From positions 1 to 64,000 of the forward strand of contig DATLDQ010000033.1 in assembly GCA_035525785.1 (NCBI GenBank): a stretch of DNA of 64,000 nucleotides, in the 5' to 3' direction. The DNA is from CADEED01 sp035525785. GTDB taxonomy: Bacteria > Pseudomonadota > Gammaproteobacteria > Steroidobacterales > Steroidobacteraceae. Below are positions 34,539-43,783 of the stretch, one piece after another. The notes under the pieces are model-generated. The model made no database searches. It saw only the letters and a list, made by a program, of their open reading frames with translations, and was not told the DNA's origin. Position 1 is the first letter of the stretch. Each line of letters begins with the position of its first letter. A program made the position numbers and the translations under genes.

Positions 34539-35912
34539 CTACGGCCTTTCCAGGACCGCCATGGACTCCACGTGCGTAGTGTGCGGGAACATATCAAGGA
34601 CCCCGGCGGCCGTTAAGCGGAAGCCCAATTCATGGGTCAATACGCCAAGATCGCGCGCCAGCGAACCTGTATGACACGAGATATACACCACCCGGCGGGG
34701 CGCCAAGTGTGCGACGGCACTCAAAACCTCACGGGCCCCGACGCGCGGCGGGTCTAACAGCACCTTGTCGAAGCCACCCCGCATCCACGGGATGGTCTTT
34801 TCGGGTGCCGCGGACAGGTCGCCCACGTGGAACTGGGCATTGGTGATGCCGTTGGCAGCGGCGTTCGCGCGGGCCCGGTTGATGAGACCGGCTTCACCCT
34901 CCACCCCGACCACCTCGCGGGCCCGGCGGGCCAGCGGGAGCGTGAAATTGCCCAGGCCGCAGTAGAGGTCGAGCACCCGGTCCTGCGGTCCCACCTCCAG
35001 TAGTTCGATGGCACGGGCCACCATGGACTGGTTGATGGCGGCGTTGACCTGCACGAAGTCGGTGGGGCCGAAGGCGAGCTTCAGGTCGAAGGCATCCAGC
35101 CGATAATGGAGGTCGATGGGACCCTGCGTGAGCGGCGTCACGCTGTCGAGCCCGCCGGGTTGCAACAGGATGCGCAGCCCGTGCTCACGTTCGAAGGCAC
35201 GCAGCCTGTCGAGATCGGCCTCCGGCAGCGGGTCGAGTACACGGAACACCAGCACGCGCTCCCCATCCGACAGTGCCACTTCGATCTGCGGCAGGCTCTC
35301 GCGGCGCTGCATGCCGGTGAGCAGCTCGGCCAGCGCACTGATGAGCGGCCCCACGGGTTCGGCCAGCACCTCGCAGCGCGCGACGTCGGCCACGTACTTG
35401 CCCTGCTTCTCGCGGAAGCCCACGAGACTGCGGCCCTTCTTGATCACGAAACGCGACGACAGTCGGGCGCGTCTGCGGTAGTTCCAGTGAGGGCCTAACA
35501 AGGGCTGCAACCACGTGCCGGGCGTGACATTGCCGATGCGTTGCAGGTTCTCGGCGAGCTCTTTCTGCTTGGCCGCGAGCTGCGCGGCCGGGTCGAGATG
35601 CTGCAGCGCGCAGCCACCGCAGACGCCGAAATGCGCGCAGCGGGGTGTCACGCGATGCGGTGAGGGCTCGAGCACTTCGACGAGCTCGGCTTCATCGTGG
35701 CTCTTGTGGAAACCGCGGCGACGGAAGGTCACGCGCTCGCCGGGCAGGGCTCCGGCGATGAATACCGTCTTGCCCGCCTCCCGTTTGTCTTTGAACGGGC
35801 CCTCCTCGATGTCGACTCCGCGCACCACGCCTTCGGCGTCGTGCGTGAGATCGCCAACCACGCCGGTCTCGAGCGCTGCGTTGTGGGCTCTTGCGGCCTT
35901 GCCGATTGCCAT
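34539..35912 (-). CDS. rlmD: 23S rRNA (uracil(1939)-C(5))-methyltransferase RlmD
   Basis: 457 aa from the ATG at 35912 (MAIGKAARAHN). N-terminal TRAM domain, a 4Fe-4S cluster motif (CAHFGVCGGCALQH plus the later ARCEVL cysteine), and a class I methyltransferase domain with DLYCGLGNFTLPLA, LLDPPRVGA and the catalytic cysteine in YISCHTGSLARDL. This is the RlmD/TrmA family; the Fe-S motif and TRAM domain fit RlmD. It lies 4 bp downstream of the exonuclease gene. Confidence 0.93.
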   Translation of the reverse strand: MAIGKAARAHNAALETGVVGDLTHDAEGVVRGVDIEEGPFKDKREAGKTVFIAGALPGERVTFRRRGFHKSHDEAELVEVLEPSPHRVTPRCAHFGVCGGCALQHLDPAAQLAAKQKELAENLQRIGNVTPGTWLQPLLGPHWNYRRRARLSSRFVIKKGRSLVGFREKQGKYVADVARCEVLAEPVGPLISALAELLTGMQRRESLPQIEVALSDGERVLVFRVLDPLPEADLDRLRAFEREHGLRILLQPGGLDSVTPLTQGPIDLHYRLDAFDLKLAFGPTDFVQVNAAINQSMVARAIELLEVGPQDRVLDLYCGLGNFTLPLARRAREVVGVEGEAGLINRARANAAANGITNAQFHVGDLSAAPEKTIPWMRGGFDKVLLDPPRVGAREVLSAVAHLAPRRVVYISCHTGSLARDLGVLTHELGFRLTAAGVLDMFPHTTHVESMAVLERP

Positions 35913-35916
35913 CGTC

Positions 35917-36687
35917 TTAAACGGTCCAGGCCGCGAGGAATTCGTCGAAATGCGGCTGCTTCGCCTCGGCGAGCCACAGCCGCGTACGCCGCAGCTCCTC
36001 TTCGAGGCCCTGGTCCGTGAGCCTGCCACGCATGAACTGGAAGCGCAGATAGACGAGCCAGGTGTTGATGACGTCAGTCTCGCAGTAGCGGCGGATGCGC
36101 GTGAGCTCGCCGCGCTGGTAGGCATCCCATACCTGCGAGCCGTCGAAGCCGAGTTTGCCCGGGTAGCCGAGCAGCACGGCGGTGTCCGAAAGCGAGGCTC
36201 GCGCGCGCGACTGGTAGCCGGAGAGCACGTCCATGAGATCCATGTGCCGCCAGTGGAAGCGGCCCAGGTAGTTGTTGTAGCGGAAGGCCTGGTCCTCTTC
36301 GCCGGTTTCCCAGTAGCGAGGTGCCTGCACGTTGAGGTGGAGCGCGCGGTAGTGCAGCACCGGCAGGTCGAAGCCGCCGCCATTCCAGCTCACGATCTCG
36401 GGCGTGAATTTCTCGATGCCGTCGTAGAAGCGCAGCACCAGTTCGCGTTCCGTGGCGCCCTCTTCGCCCAGGCTCCACACACGGAAGCCATCGCGCGAAC
36501 GGAACGCGCAGGAGATGGCGACGATGCGGTGTTGCTCGTGCGGCAGGAAATCGCTGCCGGAATCCTGGCGTGCCTTGGCCTGCATGGCCTTGCCGACTTC
36601 GTCGTCGGACAGGCCTTCGAGCCCGAACAGCCGTCGGCCGAAGGCGACGTCGGGCACGGTCTCGATGTCGAAGACAAGAGTGTTCAT
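35917..36687 (-). CDS. Predicted 3'-5' exonuclease (PolB-like DEDD family)
   Basis: 256 aa. Exonuclease motif I FDIETVP (D7, E9), motif II SWNGGGFDLPVL, and a C-terminal region ETDVINTWLVYLRF that fits motif III with its aspartate. It belongs to the group of stand-alone exonucleases related to the proofreading domain of B-family polymerases. The in vivo substrate is unknown. Its ATG overlaps the acpS stop by 4 bp. Confidence 0.88.
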   Translation of the reverse strand: MNTLVFDIETVPDVAFGRRLFGLEGLSDDEVGKAMQAKARQDSGSDFLPHEQHRIVAISCAFRSRDGFRVWSLGEEGATERELVLRFYDGIEKFTPEIVSWNGGGFDLPVLHYRALHLNVQAPRYWETGEEDQAFRYNNYLGRFHWRHMDLMDVLSGYQSRARASLSDTAVLLGYPGKLGFDGSQVWDAYQRGELTRIRRYCETDVINTWLVYLRFQFMRGRLTDQGLEEELRRTRLWLAEAKQPHFDEFLAAWTV

Positions 36688-37067
36688 GCGGCCTTCTCGA
36701 GCACGGCCACGGCGACGATGAGACCGGCCTCGTCGGTGAGCGTCACGTGACCATCGCCGATTCCGAGTTGCCGGCGCATCTTCTCACCACGTTCGGAATA
36801 CACCACTTCGGGTTTGCCCCACTGGTTCTGCACCACGCCCACGTCACGGATCCAGATGCCATGCGCGAAGCCCGTGCCCATGGCCTTGACGATGGCTTCC
36901 TTCGCCGCGAAACGCATGGCGAGAAATCTCTCGGTGCGTTTGGTCATCGCGAGCTGCGCGCGTTCGCCGGGCAACAGCAGCCGGTCGACGAAGTGCTCGC
37001 CGAACCGGTCGTAGACCTTCTTCACGCGCGCGGCCTCGAGCACGTCGACGCCGATGCCATAGATCAC
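36684..37067 (-). CDS. acpS: Holo-[acyl-carrier-protein] synthase AcpS
   Basis: 127 aa from the GTG at 37067 (VIYGIGVDVLEAARV), which overlaps the pdxJ stop. AcpS transfers 4'-phosphopantetheine from CoA to ACP. Conserved signatures GIGVDV (Mg-binding aspartate) and RFLAMRFAAKEAIVKAMGTG are present. Upstream in-frame codons belong to pdxJ and lack family features. pdxJ-acpS is the universal gammaproteobacterial order. Confidence 0.96.
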   Translation of the reverse strand: MIYGIGVDVLEAARVKKVYDRFGEHFVDRLLLPGERAQLAMTKRTERFLAMRFAAKEAIVKAMGTGFAHGIWIRDVGVVQNQWGKPEVVYSERGEKMRRQLGIGDGHVTLTDEAGLIVAVAVLEKAA

Positions 37068-37819
37068 GTCCTCGCTCCGAGCATCAGCGCCTTCATGTCG
37101 CGCACCGCGGCTTCGAGGCCGCTGAAAATGGCGCGCGCGATGATGCAATGGCCGATGTTGAGCTCGACGATCTCCGGGATCGCAGCCACGGGCTGTACGT
37201 TGTGATACGTGAGACCGTGGCCGGCATGCACTTCGAGCCCCAGGCTCGCGGCGCGCTTCGCGGCGGCGTTCAACCGCCCGAGCTCGCGCGCACGCTCGCC
37301 GCCCGAGGCATCGGCGTAGGTGCCGGTATGCAGCTCGATGACCGGCGCTCCCGAGCGCTTGGCGGCATCGATCTGCGCGAGATCGGCCGCGATGAACAGC
37401 GCCACGCGGATGCCGGCGGCTGCGAGCTGTTCGACGCCGGCGGCCACCCGGCTCACGTCGGCGGCAACGTCGAGACCGCCCTCGGTGGTGATCTCCTTGC
37501 GGTTCTCGGGGACCAGGCAGACATCATGTGGCCGCACATCGAGCGCGATTGCCAGCATCTCGTCAGTGAGGCCCATCTCGAGATTCATGCGGCTGAGGAG
37601 CATGGGACGAAGCAGGCGCACGTCGCGGTCCTGGATGTGGCGGCGATCTTCGCGCAGATGCAGCGTGATGTTGTCCGCGCCGGCCTGCTCGGCCAGCAGC
37701 GCCGCATGAACAGGGTCGGGATAAGGTGCGCGGCGCGCCTGGCGCACCGTGGCCACGTGATCGATGTTGACGCCCAGATCGATGTTGGCCAATTTGCCCA
37801 TGGAACCAGCAGAGCTCAT
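37064..37819 (-). CDS. pdxJ: Pyridoxine 5'-phosphate synthase PdxJ
   Basis: 251 aa. PdxJ condenses 1-deoxyxylulose 5-phosphate with 3-amino-2-oxopropyl phosphate, the last ring-forming step of vitamin B6 synthesis. Signatures: LGVNIDHVATVRQARR, NITLHLREDRRHI, CLVPENRKEITTEGG, and the C-terminal LNIGHCIIARAIFSGL. Linked to recO and acpS by 4-bp overlaps on both sides. Confidence 0.97.
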   Translation of the reverse strand: MSSAGSMGKLANIDLGVNIDHVATVRQARRAPYPDPVHAALLAEQAGADNITLHLREDRRHIQDRDVRLLRPMLLSRMNLEMGLTDEMLAIALDVRPHDVCLVPENRKEITTEGGLDVAADVSRVAAGVEQLAAAGIRVALFIAADLAQIDAAKRSGAPVIELHTGTYADASGGERARELGRLNAAAKRAASLGLEVHAGHGLTYHNVQPVAAIPEIVELNIGHCIIARAIFSGLEAAVRDMKALMLGART

Positions 37820-38517
37820 GCGTTACCTCGCCGCGCCATGGAACGCGCTACGTTGCGCGTGCGAAGCTCGCGGCCTTCGAGACAGTGATCCAGCGCCTGG
37901 CGCAACACGCGGCGGGCGGTGTCCAGGGATTGGGGATCGTCCAGGGCCTCCTCGCGCAGCGCGAGCAGCGTGCGGCCGGCATATGCGCCCGGCGCATCCT
38001 CGCGCACCTCGTAGAGGCCTTCCGACGGACGATATTGGTAGTGAGACCCGGATACGACGTCGAGCTCGAGGCCGTAGCCGATGCATTCGAGCAGCCGCTT
38101 CTCGAATACGCGCAGCGCAACCTCGGGCTGCACCTCGACACACAGGCGGCGCAGCGCGCGCGCGTAGTCGTCGAACAGCTGCGGCTGCGGATCATGCCGC
38201 GTCGTCAGATTGATGATGAGCTCGTTGAGATAGAAGGCCGACATCAGGTGTTTCGGGCCGAGCGGCAGCGCCTCGCCGTCGGGCTCGGCTCCCGCGAGTT
38301 GCGCGGCTTCACCGCGCCCGGTCCACGACACGAGCAGCGGCCGGAACGGCATGAGCAGCGACGCGAGCCTGGACTTCGGCCCGCGCGCGCCGCGCGCGAA
38401 CAGCGTGATGCGTCCGTGGCGGGCGCTGAACACGTCGAGGATCCGGCTGGTGTCGCGGTACTCGCGATGGTGCAGCACGTAGGCGGGCTCGAGGCTGACG
38501 CGTTCGCGGGCAACCAT
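37816..38517 (-). CDS. recO: DNA repair protein RecO
   Basis: 233 aa from the ATG at 38517 (MVARERVSLEPAYVLHHREYRDTS). N-terminal OB-fold with GRITLFARGARGPKS and a helical C-terminal domain (LRVFEKRLLECIGYGLEL). RecO loads RecA through RecR at gaps and anneals ssDNA. Zinc-binding cysteines of some RecO proteins are absent. It starts 7 bp after the era stop. Confidence 0.94.
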   Translation of the reverse strand: MVARERVSLEPAYVLHHREYRDTSRILDVFSARHGRITLFARGARGPKSRLASLLMPFRPLLVSWTGRGEAAQLAGAEPDGEALPLGPKHLMSAFYLNELIINLTTRHDPQPQLFDDYARALRRLCVEVQPEVALRVFEKRLLECIGYGLELDVVSGSHYQYRPSEGLYEVREDAPGAYAGRTLLALREEALDDPQSLDTARRVLRQALDHCLEGRELRTRNVARSMARRGNA

Positions 38518-38524
38518 CGTCTCG

Positions 38525-39430
38525 CTACTCCATGCCGAGCTGCGCGAGCGCACGCGCGTCGTCGGCCCAGTCCTCGCGCACCTTCACCCACAGATTGAGG
38601 TGCAGGCGTTTGCCCAGCCGTTCGTTGAGCTCTTCGCGCGCCTTCTGGCCGATGCGCTTGAGACGCGAGCCCTTGGCGCCGATGACGATGGGCTTCTGGC
38701 CTTCGCGATCGACCCAGATGACGGCGTCGATGACCAGCCTGCCTTCGATCTCCTCTTTCTTCTCGATCTCGACGGCGATGCCATAAGGCACTTCCTCGAC
38801 CAGCTCCATGGTGAGCTTCTCGCGGATGGTTTCGGTGATCTGGAAATCGTCGCCGCGATCGGTGCGCTGGTCGGGCGGAAACAGCTCGGGCGACTCGGGC
38901 AAGCGTCCCGCGATCACGTCCACCAGGCGCTCGAGGTTCACGCCCTTCTCCGCCGACACCGGCACCACGTCCAGGAAGCCGTGCTTGCCGGCGAGTTCCG
39001 CCGTGAAGGGCAACAGCCTCTCCTTCTGCGGGACCCTGTCGACCTTGTTGATGACCAGGATGGCGTCGCGGCCACTGTCCTTGATGCGATTGAGCACCGC
39101 TTCGTCTTCCTCGCCGTAGCGCAACGCCTCGACGACGAACACCACGAGATCCGCGTCGGCCAGTGCGGCGGCGGCAGTACGGTTCATCGCGCGGTTGAGC
39201 GCGCGGCGTTCACCGAGATGCAGGCCGGGCGTATCGACGAACGCCAGCTGCACGCCGGGCCGGTTCAACACGCCGAGCACGCGATGGCGCGTGGTCTGCG
39301 GACGCGAAGTGACGATGGACAGCTTCTCACCCATGAGCGAGTTGAGCAGCGTGGATTTGCCGACGTTCGGCCGCCCAACGATAGCCGCGAACCCGGCACG
39401 GAAAACAGTTCGGCCAGTGGACTCGTTCAT
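38525..39430 (-). CDS. era: GTPase Era
   Basis: 301 aa from the ATG at 39430 (MNESTGRTVFRAGFAAIVGRP). GTPase that binds 16S rRNA near the 3' end and assists 30S assembly. G1 GRPNVGKSTLLN, G3 DTPGLHLGE, G4 NKVD and a C-terminal KH domain (IVIGAKGSRLKRIGQKAREELNE). The ATG overlaps the rnc stop by 4 bp, the conserved rnc-era coupling. Confidence 0.97.
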   Translation of the reverse strand: MNESTGRTVFRAGFAAIVGRPNVGKSTLLNSLMGEKLSIVTSRPQTTRHRVLGVLNRPGVQLAFVDTPGLHLGERRALNRAMNRTAAAALADADLVVFVVEALRYGEEDEAVLNRIKDSGRDAILVINKVDRVPQKERLLPFTAELAGKHGFLDVVPVSAEKGVNLERLVDVIAGRLPESPELFPPDQRTDRGDDFQITETIREKLTMELVEEVPYGIAVEIEKKEEIEGRLVIDAVIWVDREGQKPIVIGAKGSRLKRIGQKAREELNERLGKRLHLNLWVKVREDWADDARALAQLGME

Positions 39431-40131
39431 GCCTGCACCCCCAGCGCGGCCAGCGCCGCCTGCGCGGCCACCTGCTCGGCACGACGCCGGCTGGGACCCT
39501 CGCCTTCGGTTTCGATCTGCATCTGCGGCACCGAACAGCCCACGAGAAAAGTCTGCGCGTGCGGCTCGCCGCTCGTGCGCTTGACGCTGTACAACGGCAG
39601 CGGCCGGCCGTGGGCCTGCAGATGTTCCTGCAGCCGCGTCTTGGCGTCCTTGAGTGTCGAAGGTTCGGGGAGATTCGCGATCCTGGATTCGAACAATGGC
39701 ATCGCCTTGTCGCGCACGACGTCGAGACCACCATCGAGATACAGCGCGCCGCACAACGCTTCGAAGGCGTCTGCGAGAATGGACTGGCGGCGAAAGCCGC
39801 CGGTCTTGAGCTCGCCGGACCCGAGGAACAGCAACTCGCCGAGCTGCATGTCATGCGCGATCTCCGCCAGGGGTTCTTCGCTCACCAGCCGCGCACGCAG
39901 CCGCGAGAGGTCGCCCTCGCTGGCCACCGGAAATTCGCGATACAGGCGCTCGGACAGCAGCAGGTTCAAGACCGAGTCCCCCAGGAATTCCAGCCGCTCG
40001 TTGTTGGGGCCTTCGGCGCTCCGATGAGTGAGCGCGAGGACGAACAGCGCGCGGTCGCGGGGTTCGTAGCCCAGCCGGACGGTGAGCGTGTCCGCCTGGC
40101 TGGGTGAGGTCAGAGCCATGCCATCCGCCAC
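39427..40131 (-). CDS. rnc: Ribonuclease III
   Basis: 234 aa. Double-strand RNA endonuclease for rRNA and mRNA processing. The signature NERLEFLGDSVLNLLLSERLY, the acidic residues in ADAFEALCGALYLDGG and a C-terminal dsRNA-binding domain (KTRLQEHLQAHGRPLP, RRAEQVAAQAALAALG) are complete. A second ATG five codons in is possible as start. It lies 1 bp from the DUF4845 gene. Confidence 0.97.
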   Translation of the reverse strand: MADGMALTSPSQADTLTVRLGYEPRDRALFVLALTHRSAEGPNNERLEFLGDSVLNLLLSERLYREFPVASEGDLSRLRARLVSEEPLAEIAHDMQLGELLFLGSGELKTGGFRRQSILADAFEALCGALYLDGGLDVVRDKAMPLFESRIANLPEPSTLKDAKTRLQEHLQAHGRPLPLYSVKRTSGEPHAQTFLVGCSVPQMQIETEGEGPSRRRAEQVAAQAALAALGVQA

Positions 40132-40132
40132 A

Positions 40133-40498
40133 TCAGTTGTTGGCGATGATCGTCGTGTGGTCGAAGGCCATCGTCAGGTACAGGTTGCCGAACAGCTTGA
40201 CCTCGGACTCGTAGTCCGCGGCCATCTGCCAACCGCCGTCCACCTTGGTCACTTCGAGGTCGGAGCTCTTCATGTCGATGTAGCCCGTGTTGAACCGCCT
40301 GTCGAGCGCGGAGCGGATGGTCTTCGGCGTCAGGGTCTCGTCCGACCGCAGCTTCGTGGCCGTCTCCTCCATGGCGGTGCGCAGCTTGTAGTAGTTGAAG
40401 TACTCGGGGCCTACGCGAAGACCCGCGTACAGCACGATCGCGATGGGAATCAGCAGGATTATCCAGCCAATCATCGTCACGCCACGTTGTTTGTGCAT
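40133..40498 (-). CDS. DUF4845 family membrane-anchored protein
   Basis: 121 aa from the ATG at 40498 (MHKQRGVTMIGWIILLIPIAI). One N-terminal helix resembling a pilin-like prepilin (GVTMIGWI), then a small periplasmic domain (FNYYKLRTAMEETATKLRSDE). DUF4845 proteins are found between lepB and rnc in beta- and gammaproteobacteria; the role is not known. Location suggests a link to secretion or membrane protein handling. Confidence 0.88.
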   Translation of the reverse strand: MHKQRGVTMIGWIILLIPIAIVLYAGLRVGPEYFNYYKLRTAMEETATKLRSDETLTPKTIRSALDRRFNTGYIDMKSSDLEVTKVDGGWQMAADYESEVKLFGNLYLTMAFDHTTIIANN

Positions 40499-40517
40499 AC
40501 GTCCTCCCGAACGAATC

Positions 40518-41636
40518 TCAAGGAATGGCATCACCGATACGGCGCCAGTTGAACCAGCTCGATCGCTGCGGATCAAAATTGAACCAGATTCGCGTCGCCT
40601 TGCCGACCAGATTCTGGTCAGGCACGAGTCCCCAGACACGACTGTCTTCGCTGTTGTCGCGGTTGTCGCCGATCATGAGGTAGTAGCCAGGGGGCACCAC
40701 TTCGAACTGGTAGTTGCCGCCGTCCCGCGCGTCCGGCGGAGACTGGTGACAGACGTAGCCACCACCCCTGCGCAGCACCATCTTGCGATCGCAGGCTGGC
40801 AGGGGCTCGCCGCCGGGCGTGCCGGAGAGTCCCGACTCCGAGCGGCAAGAGAGCACCTGGTGCGAATGCGTGCCGATGGTCTCGTCGGCCAGGTTCATGC
40901 CGACGTAGCAGTTATCGACGAAATTGCTCACGTTCTGCAGCTGCAGTGTTTCACCGTTGATGACGAGGTGATCGTCATGCACTTCGACGCGGTCGCCCGG
41001 CAGGCCCACCAGGCGCTTTATGTAGTTGACGCTGGGGTTCGGCGGATAGCGGAACACGACCACGTCACCACGCTGCGGCGCGCCGGTGTCGAGAAATTTC
41101 TCGTTGAGCACCGGCCAGCGAAGCCCGTACGCGTACTTGTTGACCACGATGAAGTCGCCGTCTAGCAGCGTCGGCATCATCGAATCGGACGGGATGCGGA
41201 AAGGTTCGAAGATGAATGCGCGAACCACCAGCACGATGAACGCGACGGGGAAGAAGCTGCGCGCGTAGTCGACGGTGCCGGGCTCGCTCAGGGTCACGGG
41301 CGGCGTCGCCGCGGCTGCGGCCGCCTCGCGCGACTTGCGGAACACGAAGTGATCCAGCGCCCAGACCAGGCCCGTGGCCGCGGACAACAGCAGCAGCACC
41401 AGGCTGAAGTCGAGCGCCTCGGCGGTGATCAGACGGACGATGACCGCGATGACCAGGTACGGCAGCACCGCGTAGGCGATGCGCACCGGCGCCGGGTCGG
41501 GAGCGTTTGCCGTACCCGCGGCCAGCGCGCGTCGCGGTGCCAACACCCAGCTATCCACCGCACACCAGATACCAACCGGCACCGCCATCCAGCTCAGCGG
41601 CACCGCCACGTACTTGATGAGTTCGACGACATTCAT
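40518..41636 (-). CDS. lepB: Signal peptidase I
   Basis: 372 aa. Removes signal peptides at the periplasmic face. Four hydrophobic segments: about 5-30, 52-72, 76-98 and 125-147. The last leads to the catalytic serine in FRIPSDSMMPTL; the catalytic lysine is in YIKRLVGLPGDRVE; box E is GDNRDNSEDSRVWG. It is about 50 residues longer than E. coli LepB, from two extra N-terminal helices and an insertion (about 230-290). It follows lepA by 6 bp. Confidence 0.95.
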   Translation of the reverse strand: MNVVELIKYVAVPLSWMAVPVGIWCAVDSWVLAPRRALAAGTANAPDPAPVRIAYAVLPYLVIAVIVRLITAEALDFSLVLLLLSAATGLVWALDHFVFRKSREAAAAAATPPVTLSEPGTVDYARSFFPVAFIVLVVRAFIFEPFRIPSDSMMPTLLDGDFIVVNKYAYGLRWPVLNEKFLDTGAPQRGDVVVFRYPPNPSVNYIKRLVGLPGDRVEVHDDHLVINGETLQLQNVSNFVDNCYVGMNLADETIGTHSHQVLSCRSESGLSGTPGGEPLPACDRKMVLRRGGGYVCHQSPPDARDGGNYQFEVVPPGYYLMIGDNRDNSEDSRVWGLVPDQNLVGKATRIWFNFDPQRSSWFNWRRIGDAIP

Positions 41637-41642
41637 GCGTTG

Positions 41643-43439
41643 TTATTTCCCGACCTTGAGCACGGCGAGGAAGGCCTCCTGCGGGATCTCCACCTGGCCG
41701 ACGTTCTTCATGCGCTTTTTGCCTTCCTTCTGCTTCTCGAGCAACTTTTTCTTGCGCGAGATATCGCCGCCGTAGCACTTGGCCAGCACGTTCTTGCGCA
41801 GCGCCTTCACCGTGGCGCGCGCTATCACGTGGCTGCCGATGGCGGCCTGCACGGCGACCTCGAACATCTGGCGGGGGATCAGCTCCTGCATCTTGTCGAC
41901 CAATTGGCGGCCGCGCTCATAGGCGCTGTCCTTGTGGACGATGAGGGCGAGCGCGTCGACCTTGTCGCCGTTGATGAGCACGTCGAGCTTCACCAGCGGC
42001 GCGGGCTGGAAATGACTGAAGTCGTAGTCGAACGACGCGTAGCCGCGACTCGTCGACTTCAGACGGTCGAAGAAATCGAGCACCACCTCGGCGAGCGGCA
42101 GTTGGTATTGCAACGACACCTGCGTGCCGAGGTACAGCATCTTCTTCTGCACGCCACGTTTGTCGGCGCACAGCTGCAGCACGCCGCCCACGTGATCCGG
42201 CGGCACGAGGATGTTGGCCAGGATGATGGGCTCGCGCAGCTCCTCGATCTTGTCCACCGCCGGTAGTTTGGCCGGGTTGTCGACGCTGACCACCTCGCCA
42301 TCGGTGGTGGTGACCTCGTAGACCACGGTGGGCGCCGAGGTGATGAGGTCCATGTCATATTCGCGTTCGAGGCGCTCCTGCACGATCTCCATGTGCAGGA
42401 GACCGAGGAAACCCACGCGGAATCCGAAACCCAGCGCACCAGAGACTTCGGGCTCGTAGTGCAACGCCGAATCATTGAGTCGCAGCTTGGCGAGCGCGTC
42501 GCGGAATTTTTCGTAGTCGTCCGTGGAGATGGGGAACATGCCGGCGAACACGCGCGGCTGCACCTGCTTGAACCCGGGAAGCGGCGCGGCCGCCTGCGCC
42601 CGCTCAAGCGTGATGGTGTCGCCCACGGGCGCGCCATCGATCTCCTTGATGCCGCCGATGACGAACCCCACATCGCCCGGGCCCAGCGAAGTCGCGGGCA
42701 CTGACTTGGGCGTGAAGCGGCCGACCTTGTCGACCAGATGCGAGCGGCCGGTCGACATGACGCGCATTTTTTCGCCGGGCTTGATGGTGCCGTTGACGAC
42801 TCGCACCAGCGTGACCACGCCGACGTAGTTGTCGAACCACGAGTCGATGATCAGCGCCTGAAGCGGCGCGTTCGGGTCGCCCTTGGGCGCGGGAATGCGT
42901 TCGATGAGCTGTTCGATGAGATCTTCGACGCCCTCGCCCGTCTTGCCCGAGACCTTGAGGGCGTCCTCGGCATGGATCCCGATGACGGCCTCGATTTCCT
43001 TGACCACACGCTCTGGATCGGCGGACGGAAGGTCGATCTTGTTGATGACCGGCACGACCTCGAGGCCGAGCTCGGTGGCCGTGTAGCAATTGGCGACGCT
43101 CTGCGCTTCCACACCCTGCGTGGCGTCGACCACGAGCAGTGCACCATCGCAGGCGGCCAGGGAGCGCGAGACCTCGTACGAGAAGTCCACGTGCCCCGGC
43201 GTGTCGATGAGGTTCAGCTGGTAACGCTGCCCGTCTTTCTTCGACGTGTAATACAGCGTGACCGACTGCGCCTTGATGGTGATGCCGCGCTCGCGTTCGA
43301 GCTCGAGCGAGTCGAGGACCTGGTCCTGCATCTCGCGGGCTTCCAGGCCGCCACAGATCTGGATGAATCGGTCAGCGAGCGTGGATTTGCCGTGATCGAC
43401 GTGGGCGATGATCGAGAAGTTGCGGATGCGTTCCATCAA
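41643..43439 (-). CDS. lepA: Elongation factor 4 (LepA)
   Basis: 598 aa, canonical length. Ribosomal GTPase affecting initiation and back-translocation under stress. G1 IAHVDHGKSTLADRF, RGITIKAQ, G3 DTPGHVDF, G4 NKIDLP, and the LepA-specific C-terminal domain (AKCYGGDISRKKKLLEKQKEGKKRMK). It forms an operon with lepB, DUF4845, rnc and era. Confidence 0.98.
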   Translation of the reverse strand: MMERIRNFSIIAHVDHGKSTLADRFIQICGGLEAREMQDQVLDSLELERERGITIKAQSVTLYYTSKKDGQRYQLNLIDTPGHVDFSYEVSRSLAACDGALLVVDATQGVEAQSVANCYTATELGLEVVPVINKIDLPSADPERVVKEIEAVIGIHAEDALKVSGKTGEGVEDLIEQLIERIPAPKGDPNAPLQALIIDSWFDNYVGVVTLVRVVNGTIKPGEKMRVMSTGRSHLVDKVGRFTPKSVPATSLGPGDVGFVIGGIKEIDGAPVGDTITLERAQAAAPLPGFKQVQPRVFAGMFPISTDDYEKFRDALAKLRLNDSALHYEPEVSGALGFGFRVGFLGLLHMEIVQERLEREYDMDLITSAPTVVYEVTTTDGEVVSVDNPAKLPAVDKIEELREPIILANILVPPDHVGGVLQLCADKRGVQKKMLYLGTQVSLQYQLPLAEVVLDFFDRLKSTSRGYASFDYDFSHFQPAPLVKLDVLINGDKVDALALIVHKDSAYERGRQLVDKMQELIPRQMFEVAVQAAIGSHVIARATVKALRKNVLAKCYGGDISRKKKLLEKQKEGKKRMKNVGQVEIPQEAFLAVLKVGK

Positions 43440-43513
43440 GAGCTCAGGGCCGGTGCCCTACAGGTCGTCCTGCCGCGGCGGAGGAGCGACGGCCCACCCG
43501 GAGACGGCAAAAA

Positions 43514-43783
43514 TCAGCGCGGAAGTATAGCCGGAGGCCCGGGCACGAGCCTTAAAAGTTCTTGGGAATTCAGGGTGTAATGGCAAATCGCGCTGCCATC
43601 CAGCAGCAGGACCGGGACCTTGAGGCCGTATTGGCGCGCCAACTGCGGATCCGAGTCGACATCGAGCACGGTGACCGGCGGGATCCGTCCGTCACGCTCC
43701 AGCCGGGCCAGGTCTTCGAGCATCTGCTCGCAGAGATGGCAGCCCTCGCGGCTCAGCACCACGAGGCCGGCGGGCAGCGCCAC
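43514..43783 (-). CDS. Glutaredoxin-like protein (DUF836 type)
   Basis: 89 aa, GTG start placed immediately after the rseB stop. Thioredoxin-like fold with the redox motif CHLC (LVVLSREGCHLCEQMLEDL) and cis-proline region YGLKVPVLLLDG. Such small glutaredoxin-family proteins commonly sit between rseB/mucD and lepA in pseudomonads and relatives. It may reduce periplasmic or cytosolic disulphides; no signal peptide is present, so it is cytosolic. Confidence 0.85.
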   Translation of the reverse strand: MALPAGLVVLSREGCHLCEQMLEDLARLERDGRIPPVTVLDVDSDPQLARQYGLKVPVLLLDGSAICHYTLNSQELLRLVPGPPAILPR